Origin: Plutella xylostella
Taxonomy: Eukaryota; Arthropoda; Insecta; Lepidoptera; Plutellidae
Direction of reading: 5' to 3'
Assembly: GCF_932276165.1 (NCBI RefSeq)
Contig: NC_064001.1
Span: 8,253,501 to 8,317,500, forward strand
DNA length: 64,000 nt
Each line of letters starts with the position of its first letter. Within the stretch, counting starts at the first letter, position 1. The notes under the pieces were generated by a model. It was not told the origin of the DNA. It saw only the letters and a program-made list of their open reading frames with translations, and did no database searches. This document shows positions 21,100 to 33,866 of this stretch, piece by piece. A program made the position numbers and the translations under genes.

Positions 21100-23498
21100 T
21101 ACGGCCGATGATGATGATGAACCCAAGCCACCCTAATTTAACACATTGATAAAATCAGATATAAGTAAGTATGTAAATACGAACATAGTTTCCTTCACTA
21201 GCTCATTTTATTTACACCGTAATCTTATCATTCCTCTATCTCATAATATCCCTAATGTCGTGCACATTATTCACAATATCAATCCATACTCAATCGCACC
21301 TACACGCAATTAGCAATCCAGTACCTATACTATATGTAGCTAGCACGCACTCACGCGCAGCCTGTATTTAGGTATACACGGCAGGACACGAACCTCCTCC
21401 AATTCCCCAACAACAGAGAGCCACCTCCACAATCTCCATGCACATAAATTTAACACCACAACACACATTGAACAACAAAACCCCGAGGATCGAACTCGAG
21501 ACAGTAGTCAAGGTCACTATCCACCACAACATTCGGTAGTGTAGCCAGCTAAGTATTTACATACATGTAGAAACATAAGATCATAATATCATAACCTCTC
21601 TTTCTCCACATGCTAGGTATCGATTTCCCCCTCCTAGTTCCAATTATATACCTAATTACCTATACCTGCGTATTAGCAAAACGCATACCTACTACATACA
21701 TGCCATTGAAGTAGGTACAACGAAAGGAGTGACATATCCACTGTACCCAACACACGAACAGTGCCTCCGGCATCGGCAAACAGCCACCGACAACTGATCC
21801 CACTACATAATCTTTTAACCACGGTGACAAACACCTTAGTGACAATCACTGGAGCTGGACAGCTGTTTGTCACTGACATTATAATAAGAAGTAACATTAC
21901 CTATCATTGCCTAACTAAATAGGTACATACATGAAGGTTATTGAACCTGTACAAAACAGTCTTTAATTTTGTCGACACGAATGCGGTAACTATATACATA
22001 TTCAGTTAACCCCACGAAAGCTGAATATACTATTACTAAAATCCACAAAACTCATAACAATAATATTCGCTAAACTTATAACAGCCCTTTCCTTTGTCCG
22101 TAAGGTACCTACACGTCAGGTACCTAGAACTCACCTAGGTACATCCATACCAAATTCATGACACCAATCCCCTTCTATCGTGGGTAAAAGTCACCTTGAC
22201 ATAAGACCCAACACTAATCCTATCTTTTCTATGCTGGCAAAATTTATTTGTCATACATAACTAATTCTCATTACACCCCGTTCTCTAGCGTTGAAAGTAT
22301 AAATATATCAGCATATAAACATACACCAAACCTATAACAACACTCTTCCTTTATGGTTTAATTAAACCCACATAACGGACTACCTAAATAAATGAGTAAG
22401 AAAATTATACAATGCAAAATATTTTAATATGTATACCAGCGCCACCTGTGTTAAAACTCTTGAACTGCAATTAATCATTGATATCTACAGGTAATCAGGT
22501 TCGAACATCAAATACAGCTAGCTAACTTCTTCCTGTTGTATCCTTATTTTCCTTTTATTTAAAGGTAAGTAGAAGTATAAAATAACAGTAAACAGACAGT
22601 ACACTTGGAATTAAACCTAAAATCGGATGCACACAATCAAAATAAATTTGCCATGAGTAGATATATCTCATCCGCCGCTGTGAAACTGACACTTATTAAA
22701 ATGTGTCTACTATCTACCTATAATATGTGTATATGTATGTATAAATTACAAAAAATCTATTCCCTAGACAATCGTAGTCGTAGAAAAAATTAAATAGGTA
22801 AACAAGTACTTAGGTACTTACTAAAGTTTGCATTCACCAAAACATCTGTTATTTATAGCTACCTACCACGCTAACTTCGAACGGTCTTTGACCTTACTAG
22901 TTTATTCTCGTTTACTTAGTAGGTACCTACTTTATTTTACTATAGGTACCCCTTATCCTTTATTAATTTAATGAAATAATTACAGAAAATGACGCAACAT
23001 CCATGCGCCAAACCTACCAGTTTCAAGTGCACCATGGTAAGATCGGTATAAATGAACCATGTCAAGTGTGCGCAGCTTCTAAATCACAATGTCATGTCTT
23101 TACCAAAATAATAATGACAGGACGCTACCTATAACCTATTTGATTGTTTTACTAATGCATTTGTAGGCAACCTACACGTATTTTAAGCACACTAAGTTTG
23201 AATGCAACAAATTTGTATACAGTAGGGTAAAAGTACCACATATCGGCACTTCAAATGTTTCGAGCAAAATGTATACAAGTATACAAATATTATGCAAAGT
23301 TTTTTTTTTTTTGTAAACGGTAAAGTTACCAGTTATTGACCTTTTAAATGGTTCAAACAAAATGTATTACCTAAGTGTACACATTATATTTTTTTAATTG
23401 TTTTTTTTTTCTCTAAATGCCTATTTTATTGTACGCCTACACATATGATTTTCGTATTAACGTTTTCTCTCAATCTCCTTCCGTTTCACGGCAACAAT
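21100..23498. other. right part of the giant element interior, no gene
   Basis: Only frames of 60-75 codons on the minus strand (21660-21897, 23172-23360), without domains. Rich in GTAGGTACCTAC-like words. Confidence 0.5.
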
Positions 23499-26400
23499 TG
23501 TGGCTAAAAGCCTTTTAAGTTTTTGAATAATGCAAAACACAAATAAAATAACGTTCCTAATAACCCGATCCTGTTTCTAATAATTCTGATCACCCTATCC
23601 TGGTCTACGGCATATCATTTGTACTATCCCCCTCCCTGTAGTTAACTTCAGACTCTATCCTACCTATTTAAGACGTATTTTTCGCCCTAACTAAACTGAA
23701 ACGGAACTGAAGAGAAGTTTTGTAACGGTATACATGTTTTGCATTATTCGTTTGGCCAATACGTGATCGTCTAGTCTAGCGGTTAGGACTCTACATTGCC
23801 GAAGCAACTCAAGTTCTTTTAGGAGGTTGAGAGAATCCCTACCCTAGCACTAATCCCTAGAACCCTAGTTCATAATCCCTAGTTTATCTAATTTTTAGGA
23901 CAACAGAACAAAGCTCAAGCAATAGTTATTTCTTAAAAAATATACATAATTGAGAGTGATTTAAAAATGTATATTATATATATATAAAAAAAGGGTTTTT
24001 AATTTGAATAGAAGGTGCGCCCCGCCTCGCACACCCTATGAAGGACGACCAGATCCGTCCACCAGACCCATCTACCTTCTCTAGCCCACTGGCTCTATTC
24101 AAACTGTTTTTTTTCAGTCAGTCCCTAGGAAAGGATCTATTGATTGGGATCCAGATGATGTTAATAATATTTTATTCAGCTTCACAATTCGGCACGGATA
24201 TCTCCTGAGCCTACTTAAGCATTTATTCGACACGGATATTTCCTGAGTCTACTTCTGTATCCATAATATGTAATAGTTATTCGGCACGGATAGTTCCTGA
24301 GCCTACTCTTGTATTTTCGACACGGATATTCCCTGAGTCTACTTATACATTTATTCGACACGGATATTTCCTGAGTCTACTTATGTATCCATAATGTGTA
24401 AAAGTAATTCGGCACGGATAGTTCCTGAGCCTACTCTTGTATTTTCGACACGGATATTTCCTGAGTCTACTCATGTATATCGTCACAGTACAATGTTTTC
24501 CAATAATGGACATAATTAAAATATAATTATTACCTCCCATTTCAGCTTGTGTCAAGAGCAATCACTCAAATGTATCTCTATATTGTAGATCTCAGAGTTA
24601 TGTGACAATTAATATTTTATCGATGCTGGCTTGTGTCTACCATGGTACCTACAAGTTGTTCGAGGTGGTTTCCCTGCCTCTAATTAACTTCATCACAGTC
24701 AAGCTCAACATTACTTATTAATAACTAACTGTCATCATCTCCTCCTGTATATAGTATGTATATTGGTCAGTTTGTAAGAAGAATCCAATTCAGCAACTGC
24801 TTTCCTTTACCCAAGCTGATAAGAAGTCATTTCAATTTATTTATCGGTAGTAAGTAACTCATGTATTATGAAAATATTTTCCTATCTTATTCAAACTTAG
24901 TAAATTTTATTTAGAATAGAATACAGTTGACACTCTTATGGTCGCCAATCGCCTCAATGACCCTAATTATAAATTTTGTTTAATATTATCAACATCTTAT
25001 CCAAACCCAAATCAATAATTATTTATATTAGCAGAATTAAAGGAGAATAATAAGTATAATAAATTATTACTAATCACTTAATATGTAAAAGTTGTCATGG
25101 TCACAGTCAATAATATATAGCCAATGATATCCATTTAACCTTCAAAAGTAAAATTGCATGAATATTCACTTTGAAAATATTTATTTTATCTTATCCAAAT
25201 ATTTCAGTTAAATTAAAATTGTGTTAGTGCTCCTATGGCCGCCATCCAACACATTGACCCTACTGGTATAATTACCTAATTGAAGGTATTTATTTTATTT
25301 TAATCATACAAGTAGATAACTTTAGTAAAAGTAAAGTTGGTGCTCAACTAGGCCGCCAACTGACTCATTGACCCTATTATTTATTAATTTTGTTTAATAT
25401 TCTTAACATCTTTTTCAAGCAAAATCAATGTTTATTTATATTAATAAAAGGGTATAATGCAGGTTTTTAAGTATTATAAATTATCATTAACTTGCTGAAT
25501 ATATAAGAATTGTCTTAGTCACAGTCAGTCAGGTACAAGTTATGGCCAATGTAACCATTGAATAAAAGGAATAATTACATGAATTCTATTCTGTTGTCTG
25601 ATACATAACTAGTTATTGTAGTAAGTAAATACCTATTGAATTCCAATAAAACAAACTTTACATACTTAGGTGGGTAAGTAAGTACCACAATCATACCTAT
25701 CACATATGTAGATCAGTAAGAAGCCTAGATTCACTAAGCATACATACATCAATAACATTCACCACACATGAGATACAAAAGGATAGCTCGTTTTCCCCTA
25801 AAATTCAATAACCTACTCTCCCACAGCCTAAACCTAACTGCTTAGCATCTAAGTGGTTTGAAGATGAAATGAATTTTATACAATCCCACATTTTACACAA
25901 TGTTCCTAGTATCAAGTACCTAGCAAGTAAGTATAACACTGGTGTCCCTTAAATGTTTGTTGGTTTTGTTGCTGCCTAATTGTTAAGTATGTTTTTTCTT
26001 TTATGATAAACAATACTTCAAATACCTGAATTTACCAAGTGTAGCTAAACCCATAATAAAACCATAGAGAATCATTAAACTAGTGAATCACACAAGTACA
26101 CACAATAATTATTCAAGTAGAAACATAGTATTTTATGAAAATATGGTCCGGCCAATTTTCATCCCGGTGGAAAAATTGTTTAAAATCATTTCAAATATTA
26201 AGAATACAAGTAATAAGTAATGTTTATAATAACCACTCTTAGAGAATCAAAGTACATTGAGCTAGCTGTAAGATTATTTTTTTTAATTAATTAAGTACAT
26301 AATAGAAATGCTCATTCAAATAAGAATACAATTTTGCTAAATGGATTCATAGTTTAGTATGAATAACCTGAAGCATATTCTTCATTCTGGTTTCAAGACT

Positions 26401-29352
26401 GAATAGATAAGTACATGTTTACATGAGAACTAGATGGAGTTGGTAGAAATATGTTTATATTGTGTATCTCAGGAGATAAGTAAATAAGTACCGACTACCT
26501 AGGAATATGAATTCCTGGTAATCTAAACAATTTCAGAATGATCTAATAAGTTACCTAATAGATTTACTTAGATTGCAAGTACTTATCACTGAATAGTACC
26601 TATTCCACATAATTATGTTATATATCTGATGAATCATCCATTATTAATACTCAGGTACTTATTCAGATTGTTGTGTAGGCCTAGTAAGTTTGTAAACCAA
26701 ATATGTTGGAACATAGGTTATGATCCACCACAATGAAACATAGGTACACCTAATGGTCTGTATTTTTCTAATTACTGTTCTTTACTGGGTAGGCAAAGAT
26801 TGCTGGGTGAAACAATTTCAGGTAGATAGAATGCTGTGAGTAAAAGTAACATACTTAAATAGGGTAAACGTACCGGTTTGCCGGCCACTACCCCTTTCCG
26901 GCCACTTCGCACATCATTTTGAATAATAGGATAGTATTGAGACATCTCCTTGCTATTTTCGCGCCATTCGACCCGGACGAACATCACGGTTCATAATCCA
27001 ATGGCATGACCTCGAAATTTGCGAACTGAGCCCTCAGTCACCATTTCAAAATTTGGTGTGTGGATGCGTGGCAAATTTAGCAGAAAAAATAGCAGGTGGA
27101 TTGATTTTCAGAGGTAAGTTTTTAAGTATTCCTACTGTTTTATTAGTGATTGAATTGGTTTGTGTGTATTAAAGTATGTTTAATTTAAATATTTGAGTGC
27201 CTAAACCACCAAACCTTTTCATAATTTGTAATATTTTCGGTGGTCGGACAATAGGTTATCGATTTATTTCAAAATCTAGTTTCCGGCCGGGTGGTCGGAA
27301 ACCGGTATAAGTGTAGTCATTCAATTTTGCGTATATTGCGGAAACCTTAAATGCACTAACATAGATTCCATTATATTAGTGAACAGCTAGAATTTTGTGA
27401 ATTGACAACTAGATTCCGGCCGCCAGAATACCTCATAGTTTCAAAAATATGACCTTAAAAAAATATCGAATGTTTAGCGGCCGATAACCAGTTAAAACAA
27501 AACCTGTTTCCGGCCGTCGAAATAAGCGGCCGAAAATAGGTAAAAATTACACCTTATTCCGGCCGTCTGAAATAGTAGGCGGCCGAAAATAGGTAAAATT
27601 AAACCTGATTCCGGCCATTAGATAATAAAACGACCGATAATTTTTATCGATGCCAATGCCAAGAGTAGCTAATTTGACTTTTGATTTTAATTTGTTATTT
27701 CAAAAACCCTATGAACTACTGAATAAGACTCGTTTTTCTACTGTAAATTACGTGGCCGATAACCAGTGCACTGGTGGACGATAACTGGGTAAAATGGCCG
27801 ATAACCGGTATATTTGCTATTTTTACAAAAAATATATTTTTTAAAATCATGTATAACTGCTACGTCTATAAACTGAAGGTTTTATGAAACTAGACTGTTG
27901 AAAGATCAAATATTATTTTTTTGGAAAATCTTGACACACAACATTACGATAGAAATTAACTCTGAAGTCAACAAGTCGCTTAAGTGGCCGATTACCGGTA
28001 CTGTTACCCTACTTGAGTCATTAGTCATCATCTCAATAGAACTTACTATTCAATATCTGTAATATATTGATATACTTAAGTAACTAAGTTTATTCCTTCC
28101 AGGTAAACAAACATAGCTTGATGAAACAAGTGGGGTAATTTTCCCATAGTTGAATGAACTTATACTTGTAAATTGATTGTTTTATGTGATAGAATCTTTA
28201 AGGCTGATTGATGAAGTAAAAGGTGGTTTCCTTGGGTCTCTCCTAATAAGCCTAGGTACCCTAGCAGTCTTCAATTTCAAAATGGCCAAGAAGCTTAACA
28301 ATAAATAATGGGGAACAATTGGATTTTTAGGTTATGAAAAATATTCTAATTTTGAAACCAGAACAAAGTAAGTAGATAGATATTCTAATATAAAGAATGG
28401 GGTGACGTATAGATATGCTGTGATACCTCTAAATAGTGGTTATGACAAAATATTATCGACACTTAGCTGAGGATCCTGAGGCGCCGCCGCCGGCCGGTCG
28501 AAGCTGCAAAACCACCCCGCCATAAAATACACTTCCACTATCACTCCCATATGCAAACGCTCCATCCTATCACCCGAAACTCCACGAGAAGACCAAGGGC
28601 GAGTTTTCTTCCCGAATCCTATTTATAGCCTTTCCTGACCATCGACTCTCTTTTTTTTTTTCTTTTTTCCCGGTTCATCCATCGAACTTTATCGATTCAA
28701 CCCCATCCCTCAGATCCTAGACTACAGGTGGCGCCACTGAGCTAGACAATAACACAACTATTAAATATTTTTAAGGTAATAAACCGATGAACTATTGTTC
28801 TATAATTATTGATAATTAATATTATTATTATTTAACTAGTAAGTACCTATTTACTAATTTTAAGTCCTGATTCAATTAATTAGAACTAAAAGATACTCAG
28901 TTGAGCGTCAAGGAGGCGTAGTACGTAAAGTGTCGCGTAAATTAGTGTTGTGCAAATCTGATCCACATAATAATAACTTATCACTATGACGTCATTCATT
29001 TCAATAATCAAACAATAATTAACAGAGCCGTATAAACGGTTGAAACATGATATAACCGAATCTAGTATGATATCTCTTTAAACTCTAAGCGTCAACAATA
29101 AGACTTGTACTTATTCTAGGTATCTGTCGATTCGAACGACACAACACCCCCCGAACATTACCATATAAGGAAATGCGTCATCGAGTCTAACCCACTAGAT
29201 GGCACTAGTGTGGCATTTTCTACATCGCGGTATGGTTGTGTTTTCCAACCAGCGTATAGTCTTATTTTGCTTATAATAAAAATTTCGCCAATCTATACAT
29301 AAATATTGTAATAATGTATAAGTCTGCTACGGACGGACTATGTTCCGTTACA
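23499..29352 (-). repeat. 5' LTR (right copy, 5,854 bp including a transposon)
   Basis: Same sequence as 12745-17445 with a 1,148-bp DNA transposon at 26862-28009 and its duplicated TA. Read on the minus strand this is the upstream LTR and would carry the active promoter (TATA at 28620-28627). The tRNA-His-like segment is at 23762-23829 and the minisatellite at 24188-24478. Confidence 0.9.
26862..28009. mobile_element. 1,148-bp TA-flanked DNA transposon rich in GGCCGATAACC motifs
   Basis: The empty site is preserved in the other LTR: CTTAAATACTTGAG near 16109 becomes CTTAAATA + element + TACTTGAG here. The insertion duplicated TA. The ends are GGGTAAACGTACCGGTTTGC and, reversed, GGGTAACAGTACCGGTAATC. 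More than a dozen variants of GGCCGATAACCGGT or CCGGCCG are spread through the interior in both orientations. No transposase frame. The TA duplication suggests the Tc1/mariner group. Confidence 0.92.
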
Positions 29353-29356
29353 AGCG
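29353..29356. repeat. target-site duplication AGCG, right
   Basis: Matches AGCG at 12741-12744. Together they bracket the 16.6-kb element exactly at its TG...CA ends. Confidence 0.8.
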
Positions 29357-29456
29357 GCTCTTCGATCAATCAGATGCGGTACTATGGTTTAGAGTCTAAA
29401 CCTTAGTACTACCAGCCACTACTAGTGACTTGTCTAAACTTCAGACAAGTCGCTGG

Positions 29457-29545
29457 TAGAGGCTGGATGAGGAAGACCGAGGACAGCGAGCTGTTGCACT
29501 TCTTGGAAGAGGTCTTTGCCTGCCTGGTGATTATGGTATAGGTAT
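29457..29545 (+). pseudogene. LINE 3'-end fragment, decayed
   Basis: GAGGCTGGATGAGGAAGACC and CTTGGAAGAGGTCTTTGCC match the tail of the LINE fragment at 20558-20825, but the frame is broken. Confidence 0.6.
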
Positions 29546-30964
29546 TTGTGTATAAAAACAACTTGTTTCGAATTATAACATAATTACCTACGTAGTTGCA
29601 TAGGAGTAAGAAGGTAGCTTGTTCAAAAACGACACAGCTAAGTTGTAATGTGATGAAGATTTTTTAAAACAATGTCTTACACCCATAGTGACGCAGCCAG
29701 GTTTTTGTCCACATACCCTCATTGTTACCCCACTATCTATTATGTGTCGGTTTCAGAGTCTAATGTTGTTTCAATCTCACAAAGACGGCTCGCTTCAACG
29801 CAGCTGATATTACATTACTTTGATCTCTCGCCATCTCATTCTCTCCCAAGCCAATCGATGAGACAAAGCATTGTCTGTAATCATTATGGCTTTACCATCG
29901 TTAAATGGCTATGTATGTGTTATGTATAGATGTGTGTTTGTACGTATATATATGTGTCTCATTATCAACGCTATAATAATATTGTATTGTAAAGCGTTAT
30001 ACGAAATAGCGAGGGTATGGGTGGCCTCGATATCATAATGGTTATCAGAAATTGTTTGGGTTTATAGCTTATGTATTATGTAGTTCTCACAAGTGTCTTG
30101 TTGTGTTTATGGCAGATGTGGCTCACAAGTAACTTTAGCGGTGCTAAAGGATATTGAGGTCATGAGCTTTGATTGTACCTTCATCTTCATAACATAATGG
30201 AGCCACGATCCGTAGTGTCAGTGTAGTAGAGTAAAGGACCAACCACTTATACGAATGTTGAGTGCCGTCTAGAACGTGGGTTTAGGACTTACGAGATAAA
30301 TTGCTGATCAAAATTATAGAGTATTTATTGGTCAAATATAAGTTTTTGTGCTAAGTATTTGAATCAGAACCTACAGTTACATAAAAATGCCTTATCAATA
30401 AACAAAAATGCGACTACATTTTGGCGCATCAAAACTAAAACACAGTGTTCATGTTCTCTTACATATCATACAATTCGCATAACATCCAGTGACAGCGTCT
30501 ATTTCTGGTACCGCCCATCAAGCAGGTTCTATTTACGACGCCACATGTGGAATACTATGGAACCCTGGTCGTGTCCAGACAATGCACGCGGATTTATCCC
30601 CGCCCTGTCTGCCCTGTGATTTCCCCAAGGACTAAACGCCTCCTGAAATATTTAATTTAGTCCCTTCTGACGACTCGACATGTCTTTTCGGCCATCAAAT
30701 TACATTAGTCTACTGTTTTTTTTTTGCGAGTGGGTGGCGAAGTTTGTAATAGAACAGTATTGTATAGAAGGAAAGTAGGTACCTATATTATTATACAAAA
30801 TCTATTTTTGGCCTCTTAATTGAGACTGGTAACAAATAAAAGCTGTTTATCTTTCGAAGTACAAACATTTCTGTCCGATCTAAAACGAAAAGAAAACATT
30901 TTAATATCATTAAAACCTTACGCTTCAGAATTAAAGGTTGGCTCAGTCAATGTTTTTTTTACAG
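29546..30964. other. unique sequence with short frames only
   Basis: Frames of 85-86 codons at 29672-29929 and 30359-30619 have no domain, signal peptide or splice context I can support. A moderately GC-rich patch at 30470-30640 could be functional but is unrecognised. Confidence 0.4.
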
Positions 30965-31014
30965 GAATCCATTACGAGTCGAGTAGGATCGCACCGAGCG
31001 TGGATGGCAAAATG
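30965..31014 (+). CDS. possible 50-nt internal exon (low confidence)
   Basis: A strong acceptor (TGTTTTTTTTACAG) precedes 50 bases that are much more GC-rich than their surroundings, followed by a GTAATT donor. Read in phase 1 it encodes IHYESSRIAPSVDGKM, open throughout and ending on a codon boundary. That is compatible with joining the phase-0 start of the exon at 52116. I do not recognise the protein. It could equally be a chance splice-like context. Confidence 0.2.
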
Positions 31015-31208
31015 GTAATTAAAATATGCATTTGGGTTAACTATTTTGATTCAAAGTGAACTTAGTATCTATCTCTTTTGAGCGTATGATTTTTTCTCCG
31101 TCTCTTTCTTACATCATCAGTGTTGGACTTATTTCATGGCTTGTGTCAGGAAAACGGACCTTGCTTGAGAAAAGTGCAACCTGAATACGGCTTTAATTCT
31201 TTGACTTA

Positions 31209-31383
31209 GGCCACGTTCAGATGACAAGCGCTCAACGCGCGTTTTGTTAACGCGCGTTTACAACTACATACATTTTATTCAGGCTGTACACATGCTAACG
31301 CGCGTCACGCGGATTAAAATGTATGTAGTTGTAAACGCGCGTCATCAAAACGCGCGTTGAGCGCTTGTCATCTGAACGTGGCC
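31209..31383. mobile_element. hairpin MITE, TTA duplication (Harbinger-like)
   Basis: Arms of about 70 bp are nearly perfect inverted repeats beginning GGCCACGTTCAGATGACAAG, with CGCG-rich cores and a loop of about 37 bp. TTA lies on both sides (31206-31208, 31384-31386). TTA duplication and GG-starting ends fit the PIF/Harbinger group. Confidence 0.88.
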
Positions 31384-31386
31384 TTA

Positions 31387-31547
31387 CCCCCAAATTCATA
31401 GAGATTTTTGACACTTAACGGTTTAAAATTGACGTTGTGATAAACGAAATTTAACTTTTTGACTGACGTAAAGATTCGAAACTCGTCTGTTTTAAAGTAA
31501 ATTTTAACCTTGTTGTAAATTTACAATACGCTCTATGAATTTGAGGG
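31387..31547. mobile_element. MITE with CAAATTCATAGAG ends
   Basis: Starts CCCCCAAATTCATAGAG and ends CTCTATGAATTTGAGGG, with TTA on both sides (31384-31386, 31548-31550). The left TTA is shared with the neighbouring MITE. A second copy in the opposite orientation is at 62496-62727. Confidence 0.85.
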
Positions 31548-31550
31548 TTA

Positions 31551-33695
31551 AAATATAGCGTTTTAGTTAGGTGAAACTTCGAATGATAGTTTTAAAATGG
31601 TCGGGTTATACAGCCGAGGTCACTTCGCGTCGTTCCCACTAATCTTATTTAAAATTAGCATATTTAAAAAGGTCGGGAATGCATTGCAATATTCTCATTC
31701 ATTTGTATTCCGAACGGAATTTTAGTGGTTTATTTTATTCATCTCTTATTTTCTGGGTGAGCATTTGATCTGAAAAGAATTGGTAAAATAAACGGTTTCT
31801 TTATTAGATTGAATTGTGATGCTGTTGGAAGATCGGTTCGATTATTGCTTTACATTAAATTTTTCAGTTACTTGCGATAGCCTTCGCTTGTATTTATTTC
31901 ATTGGCATTTTAAATTACCGATACTTATCAAAGAAAATATTCTTTAACCGTTTAGATGATAGAAATTAAAGAACGTTGTAATCTTGTAGACATAATATAC
32001 CAAATTTAAATAAAAGAAACGTATTAGCAGAGTTATTCTTAAAACCACCCTATTCGGAAAGTAACAGTCAGCTAAACGATACCCACTACGTCTGTCGTTG
32101 TCAATTTTCAAAAGTAATCGTTCCAATCCAATGAAACTCGTACTTGGCGTGCTCTACATGTCACGAGGAAGCTAAAATGACGTTTTGACGCAGAACAGGC
32201 GGGAACCAATGAAGCGAGGGTGAAGTGCCAGCTCCCGAGCTAGGAAGATAAATTCCAGAGACGATTATTTAACATGTGATTGAAAAACGCGGGGGTTATA
32301 AGTTTAAAATGTATAGTATAGACTTTAGTTATCTACTTATTGTGTATATCAATTTTATAATTTTAGATTTTATAAATACTATTTCCATTGAAATACTGTG
32401 CTAGATTTTGTTTTGTTCAAAACTATTGTTATATTGTTAAATTCATCGCATTTAAATAAGCAAACATATGGTTTAATCCCTTCTGAAAGGAATAACTTGC
32501 ACGAATTATTTTCTATATTAATCTTCATTGAACGCAGAAGCCCTTTAGAAAATTGCCCCCGTGTAAATGGCGAGGCAGGCAGGTAAATTAAGAAAGGAAA
32601 TATGCATCGTAACTGTTTGCGAGGTGGATTAACGATGGCATGTCGCCGCGAAGATATAACCAGCGATCGATGACGGTGAATAAAACAGTGACACCTACTC
32701 GCACCGTGTAACGTCCCCATTCCTTATTCTGAGGAAAATTTCATTCTTTCGCTGCAGGAATCATCGCAAAACGTATTCCACACAAAACTGTCTCGCAAAC
32801 GAGATTGTCTTCAGGACGTGTGTAAGAAAAACGACGTTGAAATTTCAAGAAAATACGTCACATTCTCCGCGTTCCTTGCGACATGCAAATCGTAGCTCCA
32901 CATCCTTAAACTCATCGTCGATTTAAACGCCATAGTACGAGGAGGCACCTCAATCATCGAACCACTCGGAACGGTCGACAATCGGACGAACGATGACCGT
33001 GAGGACAAGCCAACTTATCGAGACCTCCTTCAACCCCCACTTAGTACTTTAAACCGGGATCGCGCGGGTTAGAAGGTGATGGGTTAGGGGTCAGCGCGCG
33101 CTGGCCCGCTCGAAGGGAAGTTGTCTACGTCACGGTTGAAATATGCGGTTTTGGATGAAGCTGCAGTAAAATTAATGCGAAGACTGTCGCTCGGAATAGT
33201 AATGGTGGGAATGCTTGTTTTAATATCGATCGGCTGGCGAGTTTGAGCAATGCCTATTTTCAGACAGGAAATTTGTGTTGTACTTGACTACTTGAAGTGG
33301 TTTTCCAATATTTTCATATAATACCTATGGAACTGTAGATTTAATAGTTTAATTGTGACAAAAAGGCTTGTTTAAGTGATATTTTCATATTATAACAATA
33401 TTATGACCTCAATTAGTTTTTTATACATAAATCTGTAAGCAATGTAATAACAACACTACGCAATGACCACACGCAAATAAACCCCTGAATTTGGTACAAA
33501 ACCCTGGTCCAGTAAGCAAGAGTTACTTATCACGTACTAAGTTAATACAACATATTACACGTAAAGAGTTCATATAATCTGAACCACCCAATATCGGAAC
33601 CTATTTCTGCCTTATTAACTTCTGGCTAGAGGTTTCCTCATTGGGTATTTGGCCAAGATAGATCTTGTAATTAAATCTTTGTGGGAATATAGAAT
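31551..33695. other. unique region with possible regulatory DNA, no supported gene
   Basis: The 113-codon minus frame at 32379-32720 and the 65-codon one at 32811-33008 show no domain. The part 32500-33130 is more GC-rich and free of repeat signatures. It has TAAATTAAG, ATATGCAT and GGATTAACGATGG words, as seen in conserved non-coding DNA. Function is inference. Confidence 0.35.
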
Positions 33696-33866
33696 AAAAT
33701 TTTACAAATCACACTATTAATACCTCATTTGTATATAGGTACGGTCAGGTGCAGAAAAACCTGACCCCCCTCTCATAGTAACAATGTATCTGAGGGGGGT
33801 CAGGTTTCTCTGCACCTGACCGTACCTATACAAATGAGGTATTAATAGTGTGATTCGTAAAATTTT
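33696..33866. mobile_element. near-perfect palindrome, arms about 75 bp
   Basis: The left arm runs through ACACTATTAATACCTCATTT and GGTACGGTCAGGTGCAG to CCTGACCCCCCTC. The right arm is its reverse complement with very few differences, and the loop is about 20 bases. The CAGGTGCAG core looks like a small MITE, but symmetry continues outside that core. Confidence 0.85.

Larger units (their letters stand above)
17446..23498 (-). other. non-coding interior of the giant LTR element
   Basis: 6,053 bp with no long frame on either strand and no recognisable retroviral motif. It is made of diverged repeats: two long units (17717-18300 and 18600-19170), a three-unit array at 20034-20330, and single-copy AT-rich DNA. 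It also holds one LINE insertion (20558-20825). At the 5' inner edge (minus strand, from 23498) the bases ATTGTTGCCGTGAAACGG have no leading TGG, so no standard primer binding site is present. Confidence 0.8.
12745..29352 (-). mobile_element. 16.6-kb non-coding LTR element with 4.7-kb LTRs (LARD-like)
   Basis: Two direct repeats (12745-17445, 23499-29352) start TGTGGC and end GTTACA, and AGCG lies immediately outside both (12741-12744, 29353-29356). This is the structure of an intact LTR retrotransposon insertion. The interior (6,053 bp) has no gag, protease, RT or integrase frame. Orientation is minus: read that way AGGGGGTGGT abuts the LTR at 17446-17455 as a polypurine tract, and a TATAAATA box occurs in each LTR. 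Large LTRs with a non-coding interior fit the LARD class described mainly in plants. Proteins would come from an autonomous partner. The LTR copies differ by only a few indels plus one inserted transposon, so the insertion is young. Confidence 0.88.

Noticed and set aside
12745..29352. Segmental (tandem) duplication as the explanation for the 4.7-kb repeats
   Set aside because: TG...CA ends, the AGCG duplication outside both copies, and a PPT against the LTR fit retrotransposition better.
32379..32720. 113-codon minus-strand frame
   Set aside because: No recognisable domain and an overlapping frame on the other strand. Kept only as part of a possible regulatory patch.
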